64,000 bases of DNA, taken from assembly GCF_900013425.1 (NCBI RefSeq), contig NZ_FBXK01000005.1:1674001-1738000 (forward strand). Reading direction: 5' to 3'. Both the position numbers and the translations under genes were made by a program. The notes under the pieces are model-generated. The model saw only the letters and a list, made by a program, of their open reading frames with translations, searched no databases and was not told the origin of the DNA. This document shows, piece by piece, positions 26,335-34,656 of the stretch. Positions within the stretch are counted from its first letter, which is position 1; the number at the start of each line of letters is the position of its first letter. Source of the DNA: Sphingobium sp. Z007 (GTDB lineage Bacteria > Pseudomonadota > Alphaproteobacteria > Sphingomonadales > Sphingomonadaceae).

Positions 26335-27267
26335 TCAGCCGAAATGATAGGCCTGCGCGATTTCCCCGCCCAGCCGGTTGGTCATCGAGAGGCCGTGCTG
26401 CACCGTTTCATGCAGGCCGAAGCGGAAGATTTCGCCGCTGTCGAGCTTTTCCAGCGCCACGACCATATCGTGCACCGTATCGTGACAGGCGGCGCGAGCG
26501 TTATGCCAGCCCGCGAGGCGATTGAGCCGATAGGCCAGTTGGTCGTAGCAATAGGCGACGCTGCGTGGGAACATGCGGTTTAGCATCAGGAAATCAGTGA
26601 TCTGCCAGGGGGTGTAGGTGCCGCCATAGACATGATGATAGGCGCGGCTGCCCGACAGAGCGTGCAACACCGAAGTCCATTGATAATGGTCACGATTGCC
26701 GCCGATCACTTCGGTTTCGGGCAGGAGGACATAATATTTGACGTCAAGCAGCCGCAGCGTCATCTGCGCCCGCTCCAGCGCGGAGCCGCAGCGCAGGAAA
26801 TCATGGCCTTCATTGCGCAACTGACCGGAATGGGTGGCGCCGCGGAAGGTCATGACGCGTGTCTTGACCCAATCGATCAGCGTGGGCAGTTGCTGGCGCG
26901 CTTCGCCGACATCATAGCTGTCGAGCTTGCGCCAACCGTCGTTCAACGCTTCCCACATATCCTGGGTCAGCATGGTGCGGGCGGACTTGGCGTTGGACCG
27001 CGCCTTCAGCAGGCAGGAGCGGATCGAGCTGGGATTGTCGGCGTCCAGCATCAGGAAGGCGACGGCGTCGCTTTCGGTGACGGTTGTGCCTTCGGGGAAG
27101 CGATGTTCCGCCCCGGTGGCGCGCACGACCGATCGCCATTCGTCGCGATGATGCGCGCCGGGCAGGATCGCCATGCGCTGCCCCATGGTCAGCAGCCGCG
27201 CGGTGGCCTCCGCCCGCTCCATATAGCGCGCCATCCAGTAGAGATTTTCGGCGGTCCGGCTCAGCAT
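26335..27267 (-). CDS. Alpha-E domain protein (COG2307)
   Basis: 310 residues, all-helical. MLSRTAENLYWMARYMERAE is the family signature start; NAKSARTMLTQDMWEALND, FLRCGSALERAQMTLRLLD and YCYDQLAYRLNRLAGWHNAR follow. Its function is not established. It is nearly always encoded beside the COG2308 ATP-grasp and a transglutaminase, so it is thought to be a partner of a peptide-bond-forming (amidoligase-like) enzyme. Cytoplasmic, no signal peptide. Confidence 0.88.
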   Translation of the reverse strand: MLSRTAENLYWMARYMERAEATARLLTMGQRMAILPGAHHRDEWRSVVRATGAEHRFPEGTTVTESDAVAFLMLDADNPSSIRSCLLKARSNAKSARTMLTQDMWEALNDGWRKLDSYDVGEARQQLPTLIDWVKTRVMTFRGATHSGQLRNEGHDFLRCGSALERAQMTLRLLDVKYYVLLPETEVIGGNRDHYQWTSVLHALSGSRAYHHVYGGTYTPWQITDFLMLNRMFPRSVAYCYDQLAYRLNRLAGWHNARAACHDTVHDMVVALEKLDSGEIFRFGLHETVQHGLSMTNRLGGEIAQAYHFG

Positions 27268-27313
27268 TTGGTCATGCCCTGTCCTTGTGTGGGGCTAGTA
27301 AAGGATATGGCCA

Positions 27314-28723
27314 TCAATCCTGCAACACCCAGGTATCCTTGACCCCGCCGCCCTGGCTGGAGTTCACCACCAGCGACCCTTCGGTCAGCGCGACGCGGGT
27401 CAGGCCGCCGGGGACCAGGCGAATCTGCTTGCCGACCAGGCAATAGGGGCGGAAATCGGCGTGGCGGCCGACGACCGCCGCGGGACCGAGCGTCGGCACG
27501 GTGGACAGGTCGAGCGTCGGCTGGGCGATGAATTCGCCGGGATTGGCCCTGATCCGCGCGGCATAGGCAGCGACCTCGTCCTTGGTCGATTTGGGGCCGA
27601 TCAACATGCCATAGCCACCGGATCCATGGACTTCCTTGCCGACCAGTTCGTGCAGATTTTCCAGCACATAGGCCAACTCGTCGGGCTTGCCGCACTGCCA
27701 GGTCTGGATATTGTCGAGGATCGGCTTTTCGCCCAGATAGAAGCGGATCATCTCCGGCACGTAGATATAGACCGCCTTGTCGTCCGCGATCCCCGCGCCC
27801 GGCGCAGACGCCAGCGTGACGCCGCCGTTGCGATAGACGTTGAAGATGCCCGGCACGCCGAGCAGGCTGTCGGCGCGGAACACCAAGGGATCGAGATATT
27901 CATCGTCGATGCGGCGATAGATGACGTCCACCGCCTTCGGACCCAGCGTGGTCTTCATCCACACCCGGTCTTCGTCGACGAACAGGTCGGCCGGTTCCAC
28001 CAGTTCGACGCCCATCAGGTCGGCGAGGAAGCTGTGCTCATAATAGGCGCTGTTGAGCGAACCGGGGGTCAGCACGACCACGACCGGATCGCCCTTGCAC
28101 GCAGGCGGTGCGACTTCCTTCAGGCTTTTGAGCAGTTCGGCGGGATAATCGTCCACCGGCGCGACGATGCCCTGGTTGAACAGCTCCGGGAACATGCGCG
28201 TCATGATCTCGCGATTTTCGAGCATGTAGGAGACGCCGGACGGGGTGCGGCAATTATCCTCCAGCACTTCGAAACTGCCAGGACCAGTGCGCACGATATC
28301 GATGCCCACGATATGGCTATAGACCTTCCCCGGCGGGGTGAAGTCGGCCATTTCCGCCAGATAGGCGCTGTTCTTGTAGATGATGTCGGCGGGCATGATG
28401 CCAGCCTTCACGATTTCGCCGCGATGATAGACGTCGTGCAGAAAGGCGTTGAGCGCCCGCGCCCGCTGGCGGATGCCCTTGTCCAGCACGCGCCATTCGT
28501 TCGCGGTGAAGATACGCGGCAACAGGTCGAAAGGGATCAGTCGTTCGGGATCGCCGCCCTCGCCATAGACGGCGAAGGTGATGCCGATGCGGCGGAAGAT
28601 CGCCTCGGCCTCATCCATGCGGCGATTGAGTCCGGCAATGCCCGTTCGCTCCACCCACTTCTGCACTTCGTCATAACAGGGGCGTATCGAACCATCCGGC
28701 TCAAACATTTCATGGAAGGGCAA
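27314..28723 (-). CDS. Circularly permuted type-2 ATP-grasp protein (COG2308)
   Basis: 469 residues using a TTG start at 28723 with GGAGG about 8 bp before it; an ATG at 28708 (MFEPDGSIRPCYDEV) is the alternative, and the open frame back to 28903 is not coding. FEVLEDNCRTPSGVSYMLEN, VVVLTPGSLNSAYYEHSFLA and VMLIGPKS-like GYGMLIGPKSTKDE are family motifs. The permuted ATP-grasp fold ligates carboxyl and amino groups with ATP, so peptide or amide synthesis is expected. First gene of the four-gene operon ending in Anbu. Confidence 0.88.
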   Translation of the reverse strand: MPFHEMFEPDGSIRPCYDEVQKWVERTGIAGLNRRMDEAEAIFRRIGITFAVYGEGGDPERLIPFDLLPRIFTANEWRVLDKGIRQRARALNAFLHDVYHRGEIVKAGIMPADIIYKNSAYLAEMADFTPPGKVYSHIVGIDIVRTGPGSFEVLEDNCRTPSGVSYMLENREIMTRMFPELFNQGIVAPVDDYPAELLKSLKEVAPPACKGDPVVVVLTPGSLNSAYYEHSFLADLMGVELVEPADLFVDEDRVWMKTTLGPKAVDVIYRRIDDEYLDPLVFRADSLLGVPGIFNVYRNGGVTLASAPGAGIADDKAVYIYVPEMIRFYLGEKPILDNIQTWQCGKPDELAYVLENLHELVGKEVHGSGGYGMLIGPKSTKDEVAAYAARIRANPGEFIAQPTLDLSTVPTLGPAAVVGRHADFRPYCLVGKQIRLVPGGLTRVALTEGSLVVNSSQGGGVKDTWVLQD

Positions 28724-28942
28724 TTGGGCGTTCCTCCCCAGGCCGACAGGGCCGGTTGTGCATTGCAATATTAGTGCGCCGCGTTGTGACGATTGCAAGG
28801 CAAAAATGGCGAGCGGGCAAAAGGTTGCCTGGCCATTCAAAATATATGGCGGAAAAGGCATGCGCTTTCGTTCCTGCGCCCGACCATTGACCGCTTTGCG
28901 CATCCGGTGCCAGGGAGCATATGAAGTGGGAGAAAAGCAAGG

Positions 28943-29791
28943 ATGAGCCGTTTTAGCCGGGCCCTGGCGTCAGGCGCGATTGCCGTGTCGCTCACCCTGA
29001 CCGGCTGTGCTGGCGCGGTGCGCGATCAGATTTACAAGGCGAACGAGGCGCCAATCGATATCGCCCAATGGACCCGTGTCCAGCCGCAGACGCTGCCGGT
29101 GCGGACGGCGGACGGGCTTGCGCTGACCGGCTATTACTGGCCCGGCGACCCGATGGACCGCGACGTCATCCTCTTCTTTCACGGCCGGGGATCGAACCAG
29201 GGCGTGGCAGCCCGCTACGCCGAACATCTCACCGGCCGCGGCGACCATGTCATCGTCGTGTCCTATCGCGGCTTTGGCGGCAATCCGGGCAGCCCGACGC
29301 AGGCCGGGCTGATGACCGACGGCCGCGCCTATATCGATCGGGCGCGCCTGCTGATCGGATCGAACGTGCGCATCTTCCTGGTCGGCCATTCGCTGGGCGG
29401 GGCGGTGGCGCTGCATGTCGCGGCGACGGTGCCGGTGGCTGGCGTCGTCACCCTGTCCACCTTCGACAAGCTCGCTGAGTCCGCACCGGGCGGGGTGAGC
29501 GCCCTGCTGCCCGACAAATGGAATAATCTGGACGCAGCGACCAAGATAAAGGCGCCGCTGGTGATGATCCACGGCACCGCCGACGACCGCGTCGATATGG
29601 GTCAGGCCAGCGCCCTGTTCGCCGCCGCCAGCCATCCTGCCGACTGGCTGATCGCGCCGGGCGCTGGCCACAATCCCGATATGGCGACGCTTGGCCCGCT
29701 GGTCAGCGAGGCGATTGAGGCGGTGGATGACGACGCCCTGGACAGCTATCCCGCCGCCTTGCCCGCCGGTTGGGAAGTCCGGCGGAAATGA
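28943..29791 (+). CDS. Alpha/beta hydrolase lipoprotein
   Basis: 282 residues. A lipoprotein signal runs MSRFSRALASGAIAVSLTLT with lipobox LTGC. The catalytic triad is Ser in VGHSLGGAVAL, Asp in HGTADDRVDMG and His in GAGHNPDMATLG; FFHGRGSNQG supplies the oxyanion region. Close to the YfhR/BAAT-like membrane hydrolases, probably an esterase, lipase or peptidase acting at the periplasmic face. Divergent from the ATP-grasp operon with a 219-bp gap and followed by the tRNA-Met gene. Confidence 0.85.
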   Translation: MSRFSRALASGAIAVSLTLTGCAGAVRDQIYKANEAPIDIAQWTRVQPQTLPVRTADGLALTGYYWPGDPMDRDVILFFHGRGSNQGVAARYAEHLTGRGDHVIVVSYRGFGGNPGSPTQAGLMTDGRAYIDRARLLIGSNVRIFLVGHSLGGAVALHVAATVPVAGVVTLSTFDKLAESAPGGVSALLPDKWNNLDAATKIKAPLVMIHGTADDRVDMGQASALFAAASHPADWLIAPGAGHNPDMATLGPLVSEAIEAVDDDALDSYPAALPAGWEVRRK

Positions 29792-29887
29792 TCGCACAAG
29801 ATTTGCGCAAAGCCCGTTGACCGACCCGCCCGCGCTGCGTATAGCGCCGCCTCACCGCAGGGCGCAGCGCCCGGCGAGGCCCCTTGG

Positions 29888-29964
29888 GGCGGAGTAGCTC
29901 AGCTGGTTAGAGCAGCGGAATCATAATCCGCGTGTCGGGGGTTCAAGTCCCTCCTCCGCTACCA
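29888..29964 (+). tRNA. tRNA-Met (CAT anticodon, elongator type)
   Basis: 77 bases including the encoded CCA. Acceptor GGCGGAG pairs with CTCCGCT (position 1 is a G-U pair); D-arm GCTCAGCTGGTTAGAGC; anticodon stem GCGGA/TCCGC around ATCATAA, giving CAT; T-arm with GTTCAAGTC. The G-purine start and lack of the initiator C1-A72 mismatch favour elongator Met. The 3' end is the integration site of the element that follows. Confidence 0.95.
29950..29964. other. Left attachment site (attL core)
   Basis: The last 15 bases of the tRNA-Met gene, CCTCCTCCGCTACCA, recur exactly at 43996-44010. The bases on the outer side of this core differ between the two sites. The tRNA stays intact, as expected when an element integrates in a tRNA 3' end. 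Confidence 0.88.
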
Positions 29965-30023
29965 TTCAAGTCATTTATCGCTTTGTGTTCAAAGGATAAA
30001 TTGACTTTTTCGGAAAATCGAAA

Positions 30024-30041
30024 CCACATTCGTTCCCACAT
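30024..30041. repeat. Putative integrase arm-type site, left end
   Basis: The 18-mer CCACATTCGTTCCCACAT is repeated with one mismatch, in the same orientation, at 43860-43877 near the other end. It lies about 60 bp inside the left attachment core. It is followed by TTTTGTGTGGG, making a local hairpin with CCCACA. The paired placement suggests binding sites for the integrase or excisionase; binding itself is inferred. Confidence 0.5.
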
Positions 30042-30064
30042 TTTGTGTGGGTCGGAATGGGCTG

Positions 30065-30883
30065 TTATGCCCCTTTCTGGGATCGTGTCGCGGCCTCCAC
30101 TGGCGTTGCGGCTGTTTCCCCTTCTGGACTGCTTTGACGAATCTTGACGGTGCATCGGACTGCCTGCTTCGAGGTTGCAGCGGACTTCCGACAAGCGTCA
30201 ATGGCATCGCGGTTGTCGCGTTGGATGTCAGCGGACTGCACTAGTGCATTCCATGCCTCAGGGATGTCGCTCTGCATCAGCCGTGCACCTGCACCCCAGC
30301 GCGTGGATGAGCCAACCATCCGCGCCGCCATACGCTCGGGCCAGTGCCAGCTTTCCGGCATCGCGCGGGCAATGGTGCCTGGAAGGAAGGACCATAGCAG
30401 GATTCCTGCCAGCAACGCTCCGCCTGCTACCTGGTAGAGCTGCTGCCGCTGCTCGGTGGCGGTGCGCGCATGGGAGATGACGCTGCGCATCTCCTGAGCG
30501 GCGTGGCTCAAGTCGCTCCGGGCCTGACTGATCCTGTCCTGATCGCTGCGCCGCGCGGCTTCGGCTGCGGCGGCAATCCGATTGCCGATGCTGTCAGGCG
30601 TCATCTGCATCGCCGGATTACTGGCCATGGCCTTCAGGTTGTCGCTGATTGCGCCCATCCGCTTGGCCATGTCGGTCAGGGTTGCGCCATAATCGGGGAT
30701 GACAATGTCGGCGCGTTCGGCTGCGAGGTGCTGGACCGCCCGGCGCATGAGCGCCAGTTCGCCTTCAAGGCGGGCGAAGGCCTCAGCGGCGGGATCGCAT
30801 GCGACATCTGGGGCTGGCGGGTCGGGATCGGGTTCCGGCTCAAGGTCCAGGGTCAGTTCCACGTCATCCGTATCGGTATTCAT
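30065..30883 (-). CDS. DUF6118-like membrane-anchored protein of the mobilization module
   Basis: 272 residues from MNTDTDDVELTLDLEPEPDP; the longer frame to 31021 overlaps traA and is not used. An acidic Pro-rich N-terminus is followed by a helical region (AFARLEGELALMRRAVQHLA, YGATLTDMAKRMGAISDNL) and one TM segment (VAGGALLAGILLWSFLPG). The C-terminal part (ARAMPESWHWPERMAARMVG) is probably periplasmic. Found beside traA relaxase genes in sphingomonad elements; role unknown, perhaps anchoring the relaxosome. Ten bp from the traA stop, so cotranscribed. Confidence 0.65.
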   Translation of the reverse strand: MNTDTDDVELTLDLEPEPDPDPPAPDVACDPAAEAFARLEGELALMRRAVQHLAAERADIVIPDYGATLTDMAKRMGAISDNLKAMASNPAMQMTPDSIGNRIAAAAEAARRSDQDRISQARSDLSHAAQEMRSVISHARTATEQRQQLYQVAGGALLAGILLWSFLPGTIARAMPESWHWPERMAARMVGSSTRWGAGARLMQSDIPEAWNALVQSADIQRDNRDAIDACRKSAATSKQAVRCTVKIRQSSPEGETAATPVEAATRSQKGA

Positions 30884-30893
30884 CGTGTTTCTC

Positions 30894-33779
30894 CTACAGG
30901 CCCAGACCGATTGACCGGCTCCGCTCCATCGAGATGGAAGCGGCAAGGTCGCGGGCCAGATCGCGACCGAGTTCTGTCTTGATGCCCAGCTCGCGGGCGC
31001 GGCTGCGCAGCAGGGATTCAACCTGCGCGTCGCGCTCCAGCCCCTTCGCCATGTCCGTCATGCGGTTTGTGAGCCTCTGCGCGCCCTTGCTGTCGCCATC
31101 GCGCTGCATCGCCTGACGCGCCTGCCCAAGCCGCTGCCAGTCGCTGACAAAGCGGTCTGCACGCTGAGTGGGATCGACGCGGATTTCAGCTTCGAGCTGC
31201 ATGGCCCGGATCGCGCCCTGGCTGCGACCATCGGCGGCCTCACGGGCCAACGAGGGTTGGCGCTGCAAGGCGCTGGCGAGGTCGGCTGTGCCATGGGGCC
31301 GGATTGCGTCGAGCGCCTTTCCGGCCTTCTCCAGCGCGTCGCGCTGGTGTGGCAGGATCGGCAATCCCTGCTCGCGCATTTGTCCGATATCAGCGGCGGC
31401 GCGAGCGTAGCGTTCGACGGCCCGGCGCTGATCGGAAAGACCAACCTGTTCGGTGGGCAGCGCTTCGAGCCGGTTGGCCTGCGGACGGAAGCCTGCGAAG
31501 ATCGACTTCGCCCGTTCCGGCAATTGCCGGGCGATCTCCACGATACGTTCGCGGAAGGTGATGCCGCGCCGTTCGGCGAACTGCTGTTCGGGTTTGTAGT
31601 CGCTCGCCATGTCCTTGCCGCGCTCGCGGCTGAGCGTGCGGACAAGTTTGGACTGATCGGCGAAGTCATCGCGCCCATAATGCAGGGCAAGGCCATCACG
31701 GTGGCGGGACAGCGCGACATAGGCCCCGTGGCTGTCCATCCCCGGCGTTGCCAGCACATGTGTGCGGTCCACTGTCATGCCCTGCGCCTTGTGGATCGTC
31801 GCGGCGTAGCCATGATCGAGGTGAGCATAGTCTTTTGTGTCGAAGGCAACGTTGCGGCCATCGTCGGTGCGCACGGCCATGCGCTGCGGCGTCACCTGCT
31901 CAATGGTGCCCAGTGTGCCATTCTTGACGCCCAGGCACCGCTCATTGCGCAGGAACATGATGCGGTCGCCGCTGGCGAACTGGCGCTCGCCGCGCTCGGC
32001 GCGGATGGTCACGTCGTCGCCCAGCTCGCCACTGGTGCGCAGCTTTCCGCGCGCCGCGTCATTGAGTTCCCGCACCTCGTCATTGGTGTGGGTGAGGATG
32101 ATCCGCGTATCACCGGGGCTGGCCTGCCGGTCGCGATTCCAACGCTCGATCAGCTCGCCACGCGCCGCCTCCCGCATCTCCGCAAAATGCACCATGCCGC
32201 GTTCGCCATAGGCCTGGATGGCTAAGCCTGTGCGCCCTGTAGCGAGATGACGGGTGGCATCCTGCTGCCAGCCTTCGTGCTGACGGCGGACCTCACTGAT
32301 TTCGACGCCGCCGTGCCGTTCATGGACCGCGCGAAAGGCTGCTCCGGCTTCGATGGCCTGAAGCTGCTGCGGGTCGCCGACGAGGACAACTTTCGCGCCA
32401 GCATTGGCGGCATGGGAGAGGACGCGCTCCATCTGGCGCGTGCCGACCATGCCTGCTTCGTCGATGACCAGCACATCGCGCGACGTGAGCAATTCGCGGC
32501 CCTGGCCCCATTGATGTTCAAGGCTGGCGATGGTGCGCGAGGCAATGCCCGAACCGTGCTCCAGCCCCTCGGCGGCAATGCCGGACAGCGCGGCACCGCG
32601 AACGGTATAGCCCGCGCTCTCCCATGCCTCGCGCGCGACGCCCAGCATCGCGCTCTTGCCGGTCCCAGCATAGCCGACAATGACACTGAGGCCGCGCCCA
32701 TCGGTGACATGCTCGAATGCTGCGCGCTGCTCGCCGGATAGCACCATACCGCGTTCCGTAGCGAGCGCTAGCGCTCCTTCCCGGCCACGATCTTCGACCT
32801 GATGCCGCTCGCGTTCCGCCAGCAGTTCCGATGCGCGACCAAGCCGCTGCTCGGTCTCGATCATCTGACGCGATGTGAAACGCTCTTCGCCGCGTCCGTT
32901 CTTGCCCAGTGCGACAAGGTCGGATGATCCGCGAACCGCGTTCATCGCCAAATCGAATTGCTCTTTCCCGTCGCTGTGCCGGTGCACGAACATGGCAAGG
33001 TCGCGGTTCGTGAAGGTGGCCTGGCTGTGCGTGATCGCGTCGAGCGCGACAGCGGGATTGGCGATAATCCGCTCGCCATTGCGCTGTGCGACAGCGCGGT
33101 GTTCCTCGATCCGCTCGGCCTCAAGCCCGCGCACGCCCATGCGCGATGCGGCGGGACCGATCTTGTCCTGCGGCTCCAGCGGGATGCCTTGCGCCTCCAG
33201 GCTGCGGTGATCGATCCGCGCGTCGATATCGAGTTCTGCGAGGCGCTGGTTGACATGCTCGGCCCAGCGCTCGCGCCATTGCTCGACCAGTTCGGCCTTG
33301 TTCCAGTCGCGCACCTTCGGGCCGAACCCGTCTTTGCCGACTCCGCGCATGGTGAGCATGACATGCGCGTGGGGCTTGGGCTGGCCGTCTGCGCCAATAT
33401 CCCAATGGACATTGAGATCGGCAATCATGCCCTTTTCGACGAATTCGGCCTCGGCAAACTCCCGTGCCAGTTCGATGCCCTGTTCCTTTGTCAGCTCGCG
33501 CGGAATGGCGAATTCGACCTCGCGGGCAAGCTGCGCGTCCTTGCGCTTCTCGGCGGCTTCGACCGCGTTCCAGAGTTTTTCGCGGTCGGCGAATTCCTCC
33601 GGCGCGCCTTCCGGCAGCAGCACTTCGGAATGGACGACCCCGTCCTTGTTGGTGAAGTCATGATCGCGGTCGAGCCGTTCGTCGTGCAGCCGCTCAGCCC
33701 CGCGATAAGCTGCGGCGGCCACGGCGCTGCGCCCGCTCGACCGGCTGATGACTTTGACGGAGAGGTGGAAGATCGCCAT
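30894..33779 (-). CDS. traA: Ti-type conjugative relaxase/helicase TraA
   Basis: 961 residues from MAIFHLSVKVISRSSGRSAV; an open frame continues 13 codons upstream but this start matches the MobA/MobL family. The N-terminal relaxase (about 1-230) holds the histidine metal site in PHAHVMLTMRGV. A RecD-like helicase follows: Walker A VGYAGTGKSAMLG, Walker B VLVIDEAGMVGTRQM, GDPQQLQAIEAG and the late HGYAATIHKAQGMT. The C-terminus is helical. TraA nicks oriT and unwinds the strand for transfer. Divergent from the traC/traD-like genes across the predicted oriT, as on Ti plasmids. Confidence 0.93.
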   Translation of the reverse strand: MAIFHLSVKVISRSSGRSAVAAAAYRGAERLHDERLDRDHDFTNKDGVVHSEVLLPEGAPEEFADREKLWNAVEAAEKRKDAQLAREVEFAIPRELTKEQGIELAREFAEAEFVEKGMIADLNVHWDIGADGQPKPHAHVMLTMRGVGKDGFGPKVRDWNKAELVEQWRERWAEHVNQRLAELDIDARIDHRSLEAQGIPLEPQDKIGPAASRMGVRGLEAERIEEHRAVAQRNGERIIANPAVALDAITHSQATFTNRDLAMFVHRHSDGKEQFDLAMNAVRGSSDLVALGKNGRGEERFTSRQMIETEQRLGRASELLAERERHQVEDRGREGALALATERGMVLSGEQRAAFEHVTDGRGLSVIVGYAGTGKSAMLGVAREAWESAGYTVRGAALSGIAAEGLEHGSGIASRTIASLEHQWGQGRELLTSRDVLVIDEAGMVGTRQMERVLSHAANAGAKVVLVGDPQQLQAIEAGAAFRAVHERHGGVEISEVRRQHEGWQQDATRHLATGRTGLAIQAYGERGMVHFAEMREAARGELIERWNRDRQASPGDTRIILTHTNDEVRELNDAARGKLRTSGELGDDVTIRAERGERQFASGDRIMFLRNERCLGVKNGTLGTIEQVTPQRMAVRTDDGRNVAFDTKDYAHLDHGYAATIHKAQGMTVDRTHVLATPGMDSHGAYVALSRHRDGLALHYGRDDFADQSKLVRTLSRERGKDMASDYKPEQQFAERRGITFRERIVEIARQLPERAKSIFAGFRPQANRLEALPTEQVGLSDQRRAVERYARAAADIGQMREQGLPILPHQRDALEKAGKALDAIRPHGTADLASALQRQPSLAREAADGRSQGAIRAMQLEAEIRVDPTQRADRFVSDWQRLGQARQAMQRDGDSKGAQRLTNRMTDMAKGLERDAQVESLLRSRARELGIKTELGRDLARDLAASISMERSRSIGLGL

Positions 33780-33808
33780 GACGGCAATCCATCTACGCCA
33801 TGAGCGCC

Positions 33809-33839
33809 ACGTCGGCACGACGTATAAGCGCGCCCTCCC
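33809..33839. other. Candidate origin of transfer (oriT) with nick region
   Basis: In the 172-bp divergent gap between traA and traC. A perfect inverted repeat ACGTCG-GCA-CGACGT (33809-33823) directly precedes ATAAGCGCGCCCTCCC (33824-33839). Hairpin followed by TAAG(N)GCGCCCT is the layout of RSF1010/Ti-type (MOBQ-like) oriT sites, whose nick falls at the GCG/CCC junction. Position between divergent tra genes supports it; nicking is inferred. Confidence 0.7.
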
Positions 33840-33951
33840 ATGATAAAATCCTGCTCGGGACTATCTCGTATCAAGCCGTCTCGACGACTCTACAGCATTG
33901 GGAGACCATCGATATTATCATCAGTGCATCACCTCTCAATGGAGAACTTCA

Positions 33952-34251
33952 ATGCGTAAACCCCGTGACTTTGATTCGGAACTGAAAGCGCTCGCCGACA
34001 AGGCGAGGCAACTGAAGGAACGCCGCGTGCAGCAGCTCGGCGAACTGGTGATCGCCACCGGGGCCGATGCGACCGACGCGGAAACGCTGGCCGGTGCGCT
34101 GCTCGTCATCGCGGAAACCAGCGAAGCCCAACGGAAGGAGGCGTGGCGCAAGCGCGGCGCTGTCTTCTTTCAGAGCAAGACGCGCAAACGTGGCGACGGA
34201 ACTCAAGGCCAGCCGGATGGCACTCTCCCGCTTGACGGCGGCGCGGCATAG
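33952..34251 (+). CDS. TraC-like conjugal transfer accessory protein
   Basis: 99 residues from MRKPRDFDSELKALADKARQ; TGGAGAA precedes the ATG. The helix LKERRVQQLGELVIATGADA resembles the small TraC/MobC-like proteins encoded beside Ti oriT, which help the relaxase open the nick site. Rich in Lys/Arg, no membrane segment. The gene overlaps the next one. Symbol withheld because this small family is easily confused with TraD. Confidence 0.7.
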   Translation: MRKPRDFDSELKALADKARQLKERRVQQLGELVIATGADATDAETLAGALLVIAETSEAQRKEAWRKRGAVFFQSKTRKRGDGTQGQPDGTLPLDGGAA

Positions 34252-34501
34252 GCTTGAGGCAACAAAGGCACGAACCGACATGCGCGAATGGCAGGTCAAG
34301 CGGCGCGAGCGGACGCGACAACTGATCGAACTCGGCGGCCTGGTCGTGAAGGCTGGGCTGGTTGAACTCGCCGACGATGATCGCGCTACGCTCTACGGCG
34401 CGTTTCTCACCGTCGCGGCCAAACTGCGGGGCGAGGAACGGGAAAAGGCGCTGGTGTTGTGGAAACGCAAAGGCAAGCGGGCATTTGAAGAGAGTAACTG
34501 A
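34217..34501 (+). CDS. traD: TraD-like conjugal transfer accessory protein
   Basis: 94 residues from the ATG at 34217 (MALSRLTAARHRLEATKART), with AAGG ahead; a GTG at 34190 is another possible start. The core RRERTRQLIELGGLVVKAGL is the hallmark of TraD of Ti-like plasmids. Overlaps the upstream TraC-like gene by 35 bp in another frame. On Ti plasmids traG follows, but here the mobilization module stops and the oppositely oriented cargo operon ends 156 bp further on. Confidence 0.75.
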   Translation: MALSRLTAARHRLEATKARTDMREWQVKRRERTRQLIELGGLVVKAGLVELADDDRATLYGAFLTVAAKLRGEEREKALVLWKRKGKRAFEESN

Positions 34502-34656
34502 ACCCAGACCGCGCAGTAGCACTGCAAAGGCGGTTACATGTGTTTCAGGCATCACCAGACTATGCGCCCCTAGTTGCGCCAGCAAAACCGGCAAATGGCG
34601 CAGCTGCTCACGGGTCGCACTCCACCGTGAATAAAATCGCACGAACGGGCGGCAGA

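Noticed and set aside
34502..34656. Remnant of traG after traD
   Set aside because: The open frames here show no TraG/VirD4 motifs; there is no evidence of a decayed coupling protein.
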